DNA from: Spirosoma sp. KUDC1026
GTDB taxonomy: Bacteria; Bacteroidota; Bacteroidia; Cytophagales; Spirosomataceae
NCBI RefSeq assembly: GCF_013375035.1
Contig: NZ_CP056032.1
Coordinates: 580,001 to 644,000, forward strand
Length of the DNA: 64,000 nucleotides
Direction: 5' to 3'
Positions 37,095-46,498 of this stretch are shown here, piece by piece; position 1 is the first letter of the stretch; each line of letters starts with the position of its first letter. Below the pieces are notes generated by a model that saw only the letters and a list, made by a program, of their open reading frames with translations, ran no database searches and was not told the origin of the DNA. The translations under genes were made by a program, and so were the position numbers.

Positions 37095-37865
37095 CTACCA
37101 CCCAAATCCGATTAAGGCATTCAGCTGCAAGGCTGCCTGTGGATTTGCTCCGGTTCGGTAAAACACTTCTGGGCCAGCGCTCACATCGACATAGCCAAAC
37201 CGACCAAGCCGTCGTTGTACGCCGTACAGAATGGTAAGACGGCCAGTATCGATGCCATTAGCCAGCCGATAGTTTTCTATCGATTTAAAAAGCGATCCGT
37301 CTCGCCAATTATATAAATGAGTTGATTGAAACTGCTTGACGGGCGACGACCACACCGCACTGAAATAATTACCGCTAAAGTTGTTGGCTGACTTCCCCTG
37401 CTTAATTCTGCGAGCCATATTATAGTAATAGCGTACGCCAGCTTTGTAATGCACTTCCAGGGAGTTCATTTGCACCACCGTACGAATGAAGTCTGGATCA
37501 AATCCAGCCGGTAGAGATCCCGTCGGCCTTCGATTGAGAGCGTATCGCCAGTATCCATCCAGGCCACCCAATACAGAGAATGAAGGACTAACTTTATGTT
37601 CTACGGCTATTTCTGTATTCAGGCCAGCGCGCAGCCGGTAGACCTCACTGAAACTGCCGCGATCACCACCCGGCCAAAAACCTAACTTAATCAGCGTTTT
37701 CTCTTCAACATTTGCCCGGGTGATGTACCGAAAGAAGCGTTTTAACTCTTCTGCAGAGAATTTAGCATCCTCGGTTTGATACTCAGTCCGGATCGAATCC
37801 GACTGGGCATAGAGCGAATTAATTGAACAGCAACTAAATAATATGATATACACAACTGCTTTCAT
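37095..37865 (-). CDS. Probable outer-membrane beta-barrel protein
   Basis: A 256-aa protein with a signal peptide (MKAVVYIILFSCCSINSLYAQ). The mature part alternates hydrophobic and polar residues with many aromatics (FSVLGGLDGYWRYAL, KAGVRYYYNMARRI, GYVDVSAGPEVFYRTG). It ends in an aromatic LIGFGW, as expected for a small outer-membrane barrel. Family not recognised. It lies 79 bp after the DUF4097-like gene of the sigma-factor operon on the same strand and may be read with it. The region is somewhat richer in A/T than its neighbours. Confidence 0.7.
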   Translation of the reverse strand: MKAVVYIILFSCCSINSLYAQSDSIRTEYQTEDAKFSAEELKRFFRYITRANVEEKTLIKLGFWPGGDRGSFSEVYRLRAGLNTEIAVEHKVSPSFSVLGGLDGYWRYALNRRPTGSLPAGFDPDFIRTVVQMNSLEVHYKAGVRYYYNMARRIKQGKSANNFSGNYFSAVWSSPVKQFQSTHLYNWRDGSLFKSIENYRLANGIDTGRLTILYGVQRRLGRFGYVDVSAGPEVFYRTGANPQAALQLNALIGFGW

Positions 37866-37944
37866 AGATAAGTTTTATATACTGTAGACTTTAATTCGAT
37901 TGAATAGTTGAATGGGACAGAAGGAATAATATTAATCTGTCAGT

Positions 37945-38850
37945 TTAGCGCCCAACCAGTGATTTCTCCTCCTGAATCGTCACGTCGTTGTAGCTGTTTT
38001 GTATAGAAATTTCAGGATGCTGCCCGGCTGGCTGATACGTAAAAACGTATTTACCACCATATCGACCTAGTTGATCAGTAACGGTTTCAGGCACATGAAT
38101 TTGGGCAAAGGAAGTAATGACATCATACCGGAAGTCTGTCAGGCGCTTGGCCGTTACCAGTATATCGGTCCGGATGGCTTCAATGTGCAACTGAGTCAAC
38201 GATGAAACGGGAGTAATCGTCAGTTTACCGTAACGACTCTGCCAGTTTACCTTACCCCCAAGCTCACGCAGTGTTATATCGGCCTTCTCCGCTTTTCCTG
38301 TCAGGATCGCGTTGATGCTACGTCCATCAATGTCGCCGTAGGCAGAGGTGATGGCCAGTTTACCGCCTATATCGTCCAGTTGCAGCTTTCCGTATTCAAA
38401 CGTTACGCTGACATCGCCAACCAGATCCTTCAGCCGAATGTCGCCGAACGAGTTACGAACCGTGAGCAGGGCTTTGTACGGTACGTTCACTTCATACAGG
38501 ACCTTGAGCTGACTCTGTAGCTTGCCCGTCCGTTGCGGAATGACAAACCGATTCGACAAGTCAATCTGATTCCCGCTGGTCTGTAACACGTACTGATGAT
38601 AAGCGACTTCGCGCTCGGCAACAGCCCGATCGGGATGCTTGGCCATCAAGCGCAGTTTTACGCTAACAGTTGGCCGGTTCCACCCCCGAATGAGCAAATC
38701 AGCTTTCTGAGCATTCAGATTAACTCGCTGTACGCCTTCGGTGTACGAAAATTCTTTCTCCACCACTTTCGTCACTACCTGAACAGGCGTTTGCGACCAG
38801 CCCGATAGGAAAGCTCCTGTCAGCAGCAGTATTAGCATGTATACTTTCAT
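37945..38850 (-). CDS. DUF4097-like putative adhesin, sigma-operon gene
   Basis: A 301-aa secreted protein (signal MKVYMLILLLTGAFLSGWSQ). The mature part is a parallel beta-helix-like repeat (VNLNAQKADLLIRGW, SFGDIRLKDLVGDVSVTFEYGKL, AYGDIDGRSINAIL, SRYGKLTITPVS), typical of the DUF4097 putative auto-transporter/adhesin head family. It starts inside the stop of the anti-sigma gene (ATGA overlap, 38847-38850), so it is translationally coupled to the regulatory pair. A role as an envelope sensor or adhesin is an inference from position. Confidence 0.75.
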   Translation of the reverse strand: MKVYMLILLLTGAFLSGWSQTPVQVVTKVVEKEFSYTEGVQRVNLNAQKADLLIRGWNRPTVSVKLRLMAKHPDRAVAEREVAYHQYVLQTSGNQIDLSNRFVIPQRTGKLQSQLKVLYEVNVPYKALLTVRNSFGDIRLKDLVGDVSVTFEYGKLQLDDIGGKLAITSAYGDIDGRSINAILTGKAEKADITLRELGGKVNWQSRYGKLTITPVSSLTQLHIEAIRTDILVTAKRLTDFRYDVITSFAQIHVPETVTDQLGRYGGKYVFTYQPAGQHPEISIQNSYNDVTIQEEKSLVGR

Positions 38851-39452
38851 GAGCGCAGTAACGTAATGAGTTCCCGCGTTACCTCAGCCCGCTGATTAGC
38901 TACTTTTATCTGAGCGCGGATCAATGCCGGGTCGTCGCCAAACGTTTGCTGTTCCTGCTGAATCCGTTCCTCTTCGATTGCCAGACTGGCGAGCTGGTTA
39001 CGCAGTTCGTGGACTTCGGGGCGTTGACATACAGGAAGCTGTTGAGCGCATTGGCGGGCGATGAACGCTTCCTCGTCCGAGCTAACGGGAGCGGGCAGAG
39101 CAGGAACAGGCCTGGCTGTTTCAGTAGCATATTCCATATGAACCTGTTCCGTTGAGGCTAAGCGTATCAATAGCCAGCTTCCTACCAGAAGAACTACGGC
39201 GGCTACCGACAGCCACTGCCATGCGGACCGGTGAACCGTAAACGGAAAACGTTTTAGGGCACTAGGTTCCGCCAACTGGCTTTCGATTGCAGTCCACATG
39301 CCCGCATCGGGTTCATATTGTGGCAGGTTGTCCAGCGCGTGTTGAAATGGTGCCTCCTGCGCATCTTCCTGATCATTCAGCGCCTTATCGATACGATTCC
39401 ACAGATCGGGCCGCGGGTCGTTTTCGGGGAGTTGTGAAAAAAGATCGTTCAT
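38847..39452 (-). CDS. Probable anti-sigma factor (single-pass membrane protein)
   Basis: A 201-aa protein. The N-terminal 80 residues contain two related segments (PENDPRPDLWNRIDKAL and PQYEPDAGMWTAIESQL), which look like a tandem cytoplasmic sigma-binding motif. One membrane helix follows (WLSVAAVVLLVGSWLLIRL, about 84-103). A periplasmic Glu/Gln-rich coiled coil follows. The gene overlaps the sigma gene by 4 bp (ATGA), the usual arrangement of ECF sigma/anti-sigma pairs. There is no classic zinc-binding HxxxCxxC motif, so the family assignment rests on context and topology. Confidence 0.75.
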   Translation of the reverse strand: MNDLFSQLPENDPRPDLWNRIDKALNDQEDAQEAPFQHALDNLPQYEPDAGMWTAIESQLAEPSALKRFPFTVHRSAWQWLSVAAVVLLVGSWLLIRLASTEQVHMEYATETARPVPALPAPVSSDEEAFIARQCAQQLPVCQRPEVHELRNQLASLAIEEERIQQEQQTFGDDPALIRAQIKVANQRAEVTRELITLLRS

Positions 39453-40078
39453 GACAGGCGTTTTCTTAATAGTTTTTTGGCGTAGCTCACCTGCGACTTC
39501 GATGTTCCCTCTGAAACGCCGAGCAGCTCGGCCACTTCTTTATGCGCATAGCCTTCTACCTCCACCAGCAGGAAAATTGTTCGGGCGCCATCGGGCAGGG
39601 TTCGTATGGCGGCATCAAGCTCAGCCCCCGTAATTGTATCCCGCCAGGGTGCAGGCTGATCGTGCATGGTTTCATCCAGCGTCAGAAAACGACCTTCCAG
39701 CTGCTGTTTCCGAAGTGCCTGGCGAACCACAATAATTTTGATCCAGGCGCCCAGCGTAGATTGAAACCGAAACTGCCCTAAGGACCGAAATACATCCACA
39801 AAAGCATCCTGTAATACGTCGTTGGCATGGTCGTAATCGTTCAGAATCCGATAGGCCGTCGTGAACATAGCCCGCTTGTAGCGCTCAAACAGCTGTCGCT
39901 GCGCCAGGCGTCGATCAGCCAGCGGTCCGTCAAACAGGCATCGCGCTACCAGATCCCGCTCAACAGGGTCCGTTATTGTCCTGTCTGACCGGGTATGCTC
40001 AGGCCCGACAGGAACCGGGCCTGTGGCTCTTGGCTCGGTTGCGTTAGGATCGTTAGGAAAGGTGTTCAAGCGGAACAT
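39449..40078 (-). CDS. ECF (sigma-70 family) RNA polymerase sigma factor
   Basis: A 209-aa protein from ATG at 40078; a TTG at 40120 was rejected. Region sigma-2 is RYKRAMFTTAYRILNDYDHA followed by DVLQDAFVDVFRSL. Region sigma-4 is FLLVEVEGYAHKEVAELLGV, with SKSQVSYAKKLLRKRL. The N-terminus carries an unusual Pro/Thr/Arg-rich extension of about 45 residues. It directs polymerase to stress or envelope promoters and is presumably held inactive by the membrane protein encoded next. The operon continues to the DUF4097-like protein. Confidence 0.92.
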   Translation of the reverse strand: MFRLNTFPNDPNATEPRATGPVPVGPEHTRSDRTITDPVERDLVARCLFDGPLADRRLAQRQLFERYKRAMFTTAYRILNDYDHANDVLQDAFVDVFRSLGQFRFQSTLGAWIKIIVVRQALRKQQLEGRFLTLDETMHDQPAPWRDTITGAELDAAIRTLPDGARTIFLLVEVEGYAHKEVAELLGVSEGTSKSQVSYAKKLLRKRLS

Positions 40079-40198
40079 GGTTGGTAATGGCTTCAATCGA
40101 AAGGGCAATCTGGCTGCCAAAAGGTTGGAAAGGCTACCCGAAATTTTGAATATTTCTTTCTCTTCCCACCCTCCTGTCCTTTTTCGTTACTTTGACGT

Positions 40199-41026
40199 AT
40201 GAATTACATCGAACTACGAGTACAAATTTCTCCTGACTACACGGATATTTTAATGGCCGAGCTGGCTGAGCTTGGTTTTGAGTCGTTTGTCGAAACCGAC
40301 GAGGGCCTCAATGCGTACATCATCGAATCAGATTTTGATGCGTCGGCTCTCCAGGAATTAGTGGCTAAATACGAACCGCAAACTGCAATAGTCTATGAAG
40401 TGAGTTCGTTAGAAAAACGAAACTGGAATGCTGAGTGGGAACGGGATTATGAGCCGATAGAAGTAGCTGACCAGGTTCGGGTCCGGGCCTCCTTTCATCA
40501 ACCGGAGGCCCGGTTTCGTTATGACATTGTCATCAACCCGAAAATGTCGTTCGGAACAGGTCATCACGAAACAACGGCTATGATGATGGAACAGCAGCTT
40601 GCCTTTGATTTTGCCGGCAAAACCGTGCTGGACGTTGGCAGCGGCACCGGCATTTTGGCCATTCTGGCGGCAAAAATGGGGGCTACGTCGGTCGTTGCCT
40701 TTGATATCGAAGAATGGGCGGTGGAAAATGCGCGGGAAAACGCCGAACTGAATGATTGTCCGCAGGTTACGGTCTTTCAGGGAACGATCGCTGATGTTGA
40801 TCCCGTTGAGCGTTATGACATTGTGCTGGCTAACATTAACCGGAACGTCCTGCTGGAAGAAATCCCCATCTACACCAGCCTGATGCCACAAACCGGAAAA
40901 CTGGTAGTAAGTGGTTTTTACGAACACGACGCACCCGATATTGAACAAAAAGCCCACGAATCGGGGCTGACAACAATCAAACAGCTCGGTAAAAATCAGT
41001 GGACCTCGCTGGCGTTTTCTAAATAG
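40199..41026 (+). CDS. prmA: Ribosomal protein L11 methyltransferase
   Basis: A 275-aa SAM-dependent enzyme that trimethylates ribosomal protein L11. An N-terminal substrate-recognition domain (YIELRVQISPDYTDILMAEL) precedes the Rossmann methyltransferase. The latter holds FGTGHHETTAMMM and the SAM loop VLDVGSGTGILAILAAKMG. The catalytic-site LANINRNVLLEE is also present. Length and motifs match PrmA. It is divergent from the sigma gene, and 39 bp downstream begins a very large secreted protein that may share its transcript. Confidence 0.94.
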   Translation: MNYIELRVQISPDYTDILMAELAELGFESFVETDEGLNAYIIESDFDASALQELVAKYEPQTAIVYEVSSLEKRNWNAEWERDYEPIEVADQVRVRASFHQPEARFRYDIVINPKMSFGTGHHETTAMMMEQQLAFDFAGKTVLDVGSGTGILAILAAKMGATSVVAFDIEEWAVENARENAELNDCPQVTVFQGTIADVDPVERYDIVLANINRNVLLEEIPIYTSLMPQTGKLVVSGFYEHDAPDIEQKAHESGLTTIKQLGKNQWTSLAFSK

Positions 41027-41065
41027 AAACTGGCGTAGCCGGCTGGCCGAGGCTAATGACATACC

Positions 41066-44000
41066 ATGATGAACCGTAATTTCTACCTCTTTCTGCTGCT
41101 GGCAATACCGTTTGCCGCGCACGCCCAGGCGGTCAAGCTATCCGACAAACCCGAGCAGTTTATTACCGACGTACAGAAACTGATGGCGACCGGTGGGCCA
41201 GCCGCCGTTCGGGCCGGAACGAACCTCCAAACCATCTGGTCGGAGAACCGGCTGTCGGCGCAGCAGCAGACCCGGCTTATTACGTTGAGTCTGAAGATGA
41301 ACCAGAAGCGGCTGCCTGCTGCTACGTTCTTTACGCCCCTTTACGAAGCCCTGTACGCCGGTCTGACAACCCAGCAGCCTGCCATGTCTGCTCCGGCGAT
41401 TGATGGTCTGTTGACCGTCGACGAAAAGCTGTTCGAAACGACCGACAGCAAGACTTACGCCCGTAGTCTGGAAACGGTTCGGCGCTTTCTGGAACGGCGC
41501 GAACTTTACGCCAGTAATTACAACAAGCTGTATGCGCAGGGGGGGACATTCGAGTTCCGCTATGCCGATGCCACGCAGCCGACAGCCGCGACGGGCACAG
41601 TCACGCCAACCGACTCAGCCGCGCTAGCCAAAGCAGCGGCCGAACGGTCGCGTTTTGATGGCTGGGAAGATCCCGTTGCCGGCGACTCGGGGCAGGTTCG
41701 TTCATTGGGGGTTCAGTACGTTCCCCAACGTCGGCCTATTCCGACCGTATCGGGCGCGCTGTTAACCCTGAAAGGTGTTTCGCTGGCCATAGTAGCTGGT
41801 GGTGACTCGGCTGTGCTGGCTAACACCACAGGTGATCTGGCTATTAAAGACGGGCTGCTGGTCGGGAAAGGCGGCAAATTCACCTGGGAACTGGTCGAGC
41901 GGCCTGACATCTTTGTCACGCTGAGCGAGTATGCGCTGGCAACAATGAATCCGCGTCTGGAAGCCGATGATGTGACGCTGACCTACGGCACTACGAAACC
42001 CATCAAAGGCGTGTTTGAGTACGTCAGCCGGAAAAAGAACGCGCCCATTACGTCTCCCCGGTTTATGTCCTGGCAGAACGACGTAAAAATTCCCGGCCTG
42101 GGTGCCGACGTTGATTACCAGGGTGGCCTGGCATTATCAGGTACGCAGTTGCTCGGTTCGTCGGCCAGTGGCCAGCCCGCCGTGCTGACGGTCAAACACA
42201 AGGGCAAGCCTGCCTTTAAAGCCGTTAGCCGCCGGTTTGATTTCCGGGATTCGCTGATTACCGCGCAGTCGGTCGCTTTTACGGGCTATGTCGATACCGA
42301 CTCCATCACCCACCCGGCGGTTGCGTTCAAATTCGACAAAGCTACGCGGGTAGCCTGGTTGAATCAGGCAAAGCGCACAGAATACGCCCGTGTTCCGTAC
42401 GCCGACTCCTACCACAAATTTTATATTCTGCCCGAAGTAACCCGCTGGGATCTCCCCCGCCGGAAGGTTGATTTCTACCAGGTTGGAGCCAAGCGCGAGG
42501 TACCGGTCCGGTTCGAATCCTTCGATTATTTTCAGCCCCAGCGCTATTCCGATTTAACCGTCGATTACGGTTTTCACCCGCTGCAGATTGTGGGTAATTA
42601 CATATCGACGAAGAAGCAGCAGACGTTTCTGGAAGACGACCTTATCAAATCTGCCAAAGTAAGTCCGGTTGCACTCCGGGGAGCGCTGAACCGAATGATA
42701 CTGGAAGGTTATCTGGACCGCGATGACAGGACGGGCCTCATGCGGCTTAGCCGGAAAGGCGCACTGTATATCCTGGCTTACACGCAGAAGCGGGATTACG
42801 ACAATTTCCAGGTTCAGTCGCTGTTTGCCTCCAATGACAGCACCAAAAACGCGAGCATCAACCTCGATGATAAGGTGCTGACGATTCGCGGGGTCGACCG
42901 GTTTACTTTATCTGATTCCCTGAAGATTTACGGTGTTCCTTCCGATAAAACCTTACGGGTTGGTAAAGGACGGGCTTTTACCCTTAATGGCCAGTTAAAA
43001 GCCGGCACATTACGGTACGCCGGTCGTGATCTGAAGTTCGATTACGACAAGTTTGCCATGAACCTGAACAAGATTGACTCCATTACGTTCTCGTCGGCAA
43101 AACTGGCGGCTCAGGGGAAAGAAGGGGAAGTTGGGGGTGACATCAAGTACGAAAATCCGGGAACGGTTTATTTCGGTAGCGCCGATAACAAATCGGGTCG
43201 AATTGCCGGGAAAAAGAACACTCAGCGCCTGGTGATGCCCGAAGGGATGACGGTTTATTTCAACCAGCCGATTCGGGGAAATCTGGCGTACAACCAGAAA
43301 GTGTATTTTAAGATCCCGGCAATCGACAACGACAGCATTGGTCAGGGCGACATCTCCTTTATCGGTACGTTCTACTCGGACGGGATACTGCCGCCGTTCA
43401 AAGCTGAGCTGAAGACGATGCCGGATAATACGCTGGGGTTCGTACACAAAGCCCCGGCAACGGGTTATCCAGTGTACGGCAACAAGTCGAACGTTAAGTT
43501 TACCAGCGAGATTTCGATGGATAAAAGCGGTCTGCGAGCGGAAGGGGTGCTGAACCACCTGACGGCCACGCTGAACAATCAGAAGATGCTGTTTACCACA
43601 GATTCGCTGATTGCTTCGGGTGATAAAGGCGAAATTAAAGAGGGTTTGGTTGGTAAGGCGGGGGCGTCGCAGACGTACTTTCCGCAGGTAGTGTTTAGTG
43701 ATTATAACCTGAAGTGGCTGCCCAAATCGGACAGCATGATCATTTCCACCTCGAAGAACAACTTCAACTTCTACAACGCAACCACGAATCTGGAAGGGAA
43801 GCTGGTAGCACGGTCTACAGGGCTGTTTGGCGACGGAACGCTACGTCGGAAAGATTCGGAAGCGTCTTCCAAGAGCATCAAATTCAACAAAGATGGTTTT
43901 CTGGCGCAGGAAGCCCAATTCACCATCACATCCGATCAGCAGGCGGGCAAGCCTATTCTGCTGGGGAAAGATCTGGATGTAAACTTCAACCAGATCAAAG

Positions 44001-45889
44001 GCATTGTCGGGCTGGCTATCAACAAAAAGGAAAGCATAACCGATTCAATTGCCCCGTCGATGGAGTTCCCGTTTGCGGCCTACAAAACGAACATCAATCA
44101 GGCGCAGTGGAACCTGAACGCAAAGACGATTGCCATGAAAGGCAACGTCAAGACATCAACGTTTACGGCTACCGCCGACGAACAGGAAGGGCTGACCTTT
44201 AACGGCGGGGCCGCCCTGTACGACATCGACAAGATGACGCTGAACATCAGTGGCGTTCCCTACGTAACGTCAGCCGACGCCCGCATTTTTCCCGAAAAAG
44301 GGCTAATTGCCATTAAACGCAACGGCGAGATGATGCCCCTGAAAAACGCCCGCCTGGAACTGGACACGATCAGTCTGTTTCACAAACTCAAGCAGGGTAA
44401 TATTCAGGTCCTGTCCAGAACTCGTTTTGCGGGCGATGCTACTTACCAGTTTGCTACGGCAACCGGCGACACGGCCAGCATCAAAATGGGTAGCTTTGAA
44501 CTGAAAGAAGCACCGGTCCTGACGGCTGATGCCAGCAAAGCGACCCGCCGAAAAACGTCGGCTAAAGCAACGACGACCTATTTTACCGTAGCACGCGCGG
44601 AGGTCGACGAAATGGATAACCTGCAACTGGCGCCGAACATGCTGTTCAAAGGTAGTATTCTTATGCAGGCACCCGAAAAAGACCTGGCGCTGGAAGGTGC
44701 CATCAAACCTGCCCTCAAAAAACGACCGGATCTGATTGGCGGCTGGATTCCGTTCAAGGAAAAGGTGGCCGAGCGACTGGAGGTAAAAGTAGATAAGAGC
44801 CTGAAAAACGAAGGTGGTCAGCAACTGGTAGCCGGTCTTCATTACCGGGAAGGCAGCGCGGGCCTTTACCCAACGTTCCTCTCACCCAAGGAGGATGACC
44901 GCGACGGCGACCTGTTTGTAGCAACCGGGGTCATGAGCTACGACGAAAAGAACAAGGTCTACCGCATCGTTTCGAAAGGCAGCGACGATAAAGCCGTCGC
45001 CGTAGACAGCAGCGCCGAAGTATCCAGTAACGTCTTTACGTTCAACGATCCGAAGGGAATTATGACCTTTGCCGGGAAGCTCAATCTGCTTAACTCGGCT
45101 CCGGCCGAATACCTGATGTCGTCGGGCTCGGCGCGAATGAATATCGATAGCAGTACGTATCGGTTGAATACATTGTTAGCGTTTACCTTCCCGGTTCCGG
45201 AAGCGATAAACACCAGCATCGGCGCGAAACTGGTGGCAGCCAATCAGGAGGAAGGCAATGACGAAGCGGCCGATGATGATCTGAACCGCCTGTCAGATAA
45301 GTTAACACCTTTAATTGGTCAGCAGGCCGTTGATGCGTACCGGACAAAGGCCCAGAACCAACACGTAGCGCTCAACCTGGCTTCGCCAAAACTGAACGTA
45401 GCGCTGGTACTGGCCAACGCCAATCTTCGCTGGTCGAACAAATTCAATAGCTTTTACAGCACAGGCCAGTTGGGCGTTTCGAACGTAGCGGCTACCGACA
45501 TCAATGCCCAGATGGACGGCTTTGTCGAAATCCGCAAATCGGTCAATGGCGATGAAGCCAGCATTTATCTGGAAGCCTCGCCCGATCACTGGGTCTTTTA
45601 TGATTTCAAACCGGGCAACGGTCCGGGTTCGCTCAGTCAGTTGGCGATCATTACGTCTGATCAGGAAACAAACGACAAGCTGATGGCCGGTTCGAAAAAC
45701 AGCGCCAAGGCGACGATTGAAGTAGTACCCGCTACGATCGATGAGAAAACCATGTTTGTCGACCGTTATCTGGATCAGTACAAAACGAAAGTCAAAGCGG
45801 CTCCAAAACCCAAGCCGCAGCCGGGTCAGAAAGTGGTAGAAAAGAAAGAGAAGAAAAAAGATAAAGAAGCCGAACGCGAAGGCTTTTAA
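41066..45889 (+). CDS. Very large secreted beta-rich protein of unknown function
   Basis: A 1,607-aa protein with a signal peptide (MNRNFYLFLLLAIPFAAHA). It has no other membrane segment. An N-terminal helical domain (about 25-180; LITLSLKMNQKRLPAATFF, SLETVRRFLERREL) is followed by about 1,350 residues of beta-rich sequence. Many segments are of the type LTLKGVSLAIV, VSRRFDFRDSLITA and LAINKKESI, with repeated 'gain/loss of layer' style strands as in long beta-helices. A Lys/Pro-rich tail ends it (KPKPQPGQ, EKKEKKKDK). I do not recognise the family. It probably resides in the periplasm or outer membrane. A strong terminator follows. Confidence 0.8.
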   Translation: MMNRNFYLFLLLAIPFAAHAQAVKLSDKPEQFITDVQKLMATGGPAAVRAGTNLQTIWSENRLSAQQQTRLITLSLKMNQKRLPAATFFTPLYEALYAGLTTQQPAMSAPAIDGLLTVDEKLFETTDSKTYARSLETVRRFLERRELYASNYNKLYAQGGTFEFRYADATQPTAATGTVTPTDSAALAKAAAERSRFDGWEDPVAGDSGQVRSLGVQYVPQRRPIPTVSGALLTLKGVSLAIVAGGDSAVLANTTGDLAIKDGLLVGKGGKFTWELVERPDIFVTLSEYALATMNPRLEADDVTLTYGTTKPIKGVFEYVSRKKNAPITSPRFMSWQNDVKIPGLGADVDYQGGLALSGTQLLGSSASGQPAVLTVKHKGKPAFKAVSRRFDFRDSLITAQSVAFTGYVDTDSITHPAVAFKFDKATRVAWLNQAKRTEYARVPYADSYHKFYILPEVTRWDLPRRKVDFYQVGAKREVPVRFESFDYFQPQRYSDLTVDYGFHPLQIVGNYISTKKQQTFLEDDLIKSAKVSPVALRGALNRMILEGYLDRDDRTGLMRLSRKGALYILAYTQKRDYDNFQVQSLFASNDSTKNASINLDDKVLTIRGVDRFTLSDSLKIYGVPSDKTLRVGKGRAFTLNGQLKAGTLRYAGRDLKFDYDKFAMNLNKIDSITFSSAKLAAQGKEGEVGGDIKYENPGTVYFGSADNKSGRIAGKKNTQRLVMPEGMTVYFNQPIRGNLAYNQKVYFKIPAIDNDSIGQGDISFIGTFYSDGILPPFKAELKTMPDNTLGFVHKAPATGYPVYGNKSNVKFTSEISMDKSGLRAEGVLNHLTATLNNQKMLFTTDSLIASGDKGEIKEGLVGKAGASQTYFPQVVFSDYNLKWLPKSDSMIISTSKNNFNFYNATTNLEGKLVARSTGLFGDGTLRRKDSEASSKSIKFNKDGFLAQEAQFTITSDQQAGKPILLGKDLDVNFNQIKGIVGLAINKKESITDSIAPSMEFPFAAYKTNINQAQWNLNAKTIAMKGNVKTSTFTATADEQEGLTFNGGAALYDIDKMTLNISGVPYVTSADARIFPEKGLIAIKRNGEMMPLKNARLELDTISLFHKLKQGNIQVLSRTRFAGDATYQFATATGDTASIKMGSFELKEAPVLTADASKATRRKTSAKATTTYFTVARAEVDEMDNLQLAPNMLFKGSILMQAPEKDLALEGAIKPALKKRPDLIGGWIPFKEKVAERLEVKVDKSLKNEGGQQLVAGLHYREGSAGLYPTFLSPKEDDRDGDLFVATGVMSYDEKNKVYRIVSKGSDDKAVAVDSSAEVSSNVFTFNDPKGIMTFAGKLNLLNSAPAEYLMSSGSARMNIDSSTYRLNTLLAFTFPVPEAINTSIGAKLVAANQEEGNDEAADDDLNRLSDKLTPLIGQQAVDAYRTKAQNQHVALNLASPKLNVALVLANANLRWSNKFNSFYSTGQLGVSNVAATDINAQMDGFVEIRKSVNGDEASIYLEASPDHWVFYDFKPGNGPGSLSQLAIITSDQETNDKLMAGSKNSAKATIEVVPATIDEKTMFVDRYLDQYKTKVKAAPKPKPQPGQKVVEKKEKKKDKEAEREGF

Positions 45890-45897
45890 ATCGAAAT

Positions 45898-45920
45898 CCC
45901 TTTCCCAATGCGGGGAAGGG
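45898..45920 (+). terminator. Terminator after the 1,607-aa gene
   Basis: A 9-bp G/C-rich stem (CCCTTTCCC with GGGGAAGGG, one G-U), with a 5-nt loop, is followed by CTTTTTC. Confidence 0.85.
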
Positions 45921-45957
45921 CTTTTTCTTGTTACGACCATCGCAGCGTATCACCAAC

Positions 45958-46311
45958 TCAGTAAAAGAACTGTTCCCGCACAATTTTGCCCTGTCGTACT
46001 TCGTACACAACCAGTTCCTCCAGTTGAACCCGGCCCCGGTCGTACAGCGTCAGATCGAAGTGCATGGTGACGCTGAAAAAAGCCCCAACGATCGTCGGCT
46101 CCGATACGATGATGCTGTGTAGTTCCTGAATGTTAGCCTGTAGCCGACGTTCCTTCTGTTGAATAGCCTTCAGGCCCGACACATTTTCGGCGATACTCGT
46201 CACCGGTTCCAGCTGCACACAGGTATCAGCCATCAATTCCAGCTGAGCATCCAGAAAAAGTCCCTCGCGGCAGAGGGCAACCAGTCGGTGAGCAACAAAC
46301 AAGGTGGTCAT
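45958..46311 (-). CDS. NTF2-like (SnoaL-type) small protein
   Basis: A 117-aa protein from ATG at 46311; upstream codons would add a hydrophobic segment not seen in this family. The cone-shaped alpha+beta fold is suggested by the early helix (VALCREGLFLDAQLEL) and the C-terminal strands (SVTMHFDLTLYDRGRVQLEE, VYEVRQGKIVREQFFY). SnoaL-like proteins range from isomerases to ligand-binding proteins, so no reaction is assigned. It is divergent from the CPBP protease. A second protein of this fold is encoded at 55.8 kb. Confidence 0.7.
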   Translation of the reverse strand: MTTLFVAHRLVALCREGLFLDAQLELMADTCVQLEPVTSIAENVSGLKAIQQKERRLQANIQELHSIIVSEPTIVGAFFSVTMHFDLTLYDRGRVQLEELVVYEVRQGKIVREQFFY

Positions 46312-46498
46312 AGCAGCGTAGATAGATCCCAGCATGTAGTGGGCCAAAAGATACCAACTTATGCTCAACTCCCCCAGCGTTGCGGAATCTTTTGCCCGGG
46401 TAACCCCAGTTCATTCGGCGCTTTTAACACTCGCGGTAAAGGGGTTTCATTCAGGCCCCGTCGGCGCAACTTCCCTTATCCGTTTGCTGTATCCACCC

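Noticed and set aside
42510-42520. GGTTCGAATCC, like the T-arm of a tRNA
   Set aside because: It is within the coding frame of the 1,607-aa protein, with no cloverleaf around it.
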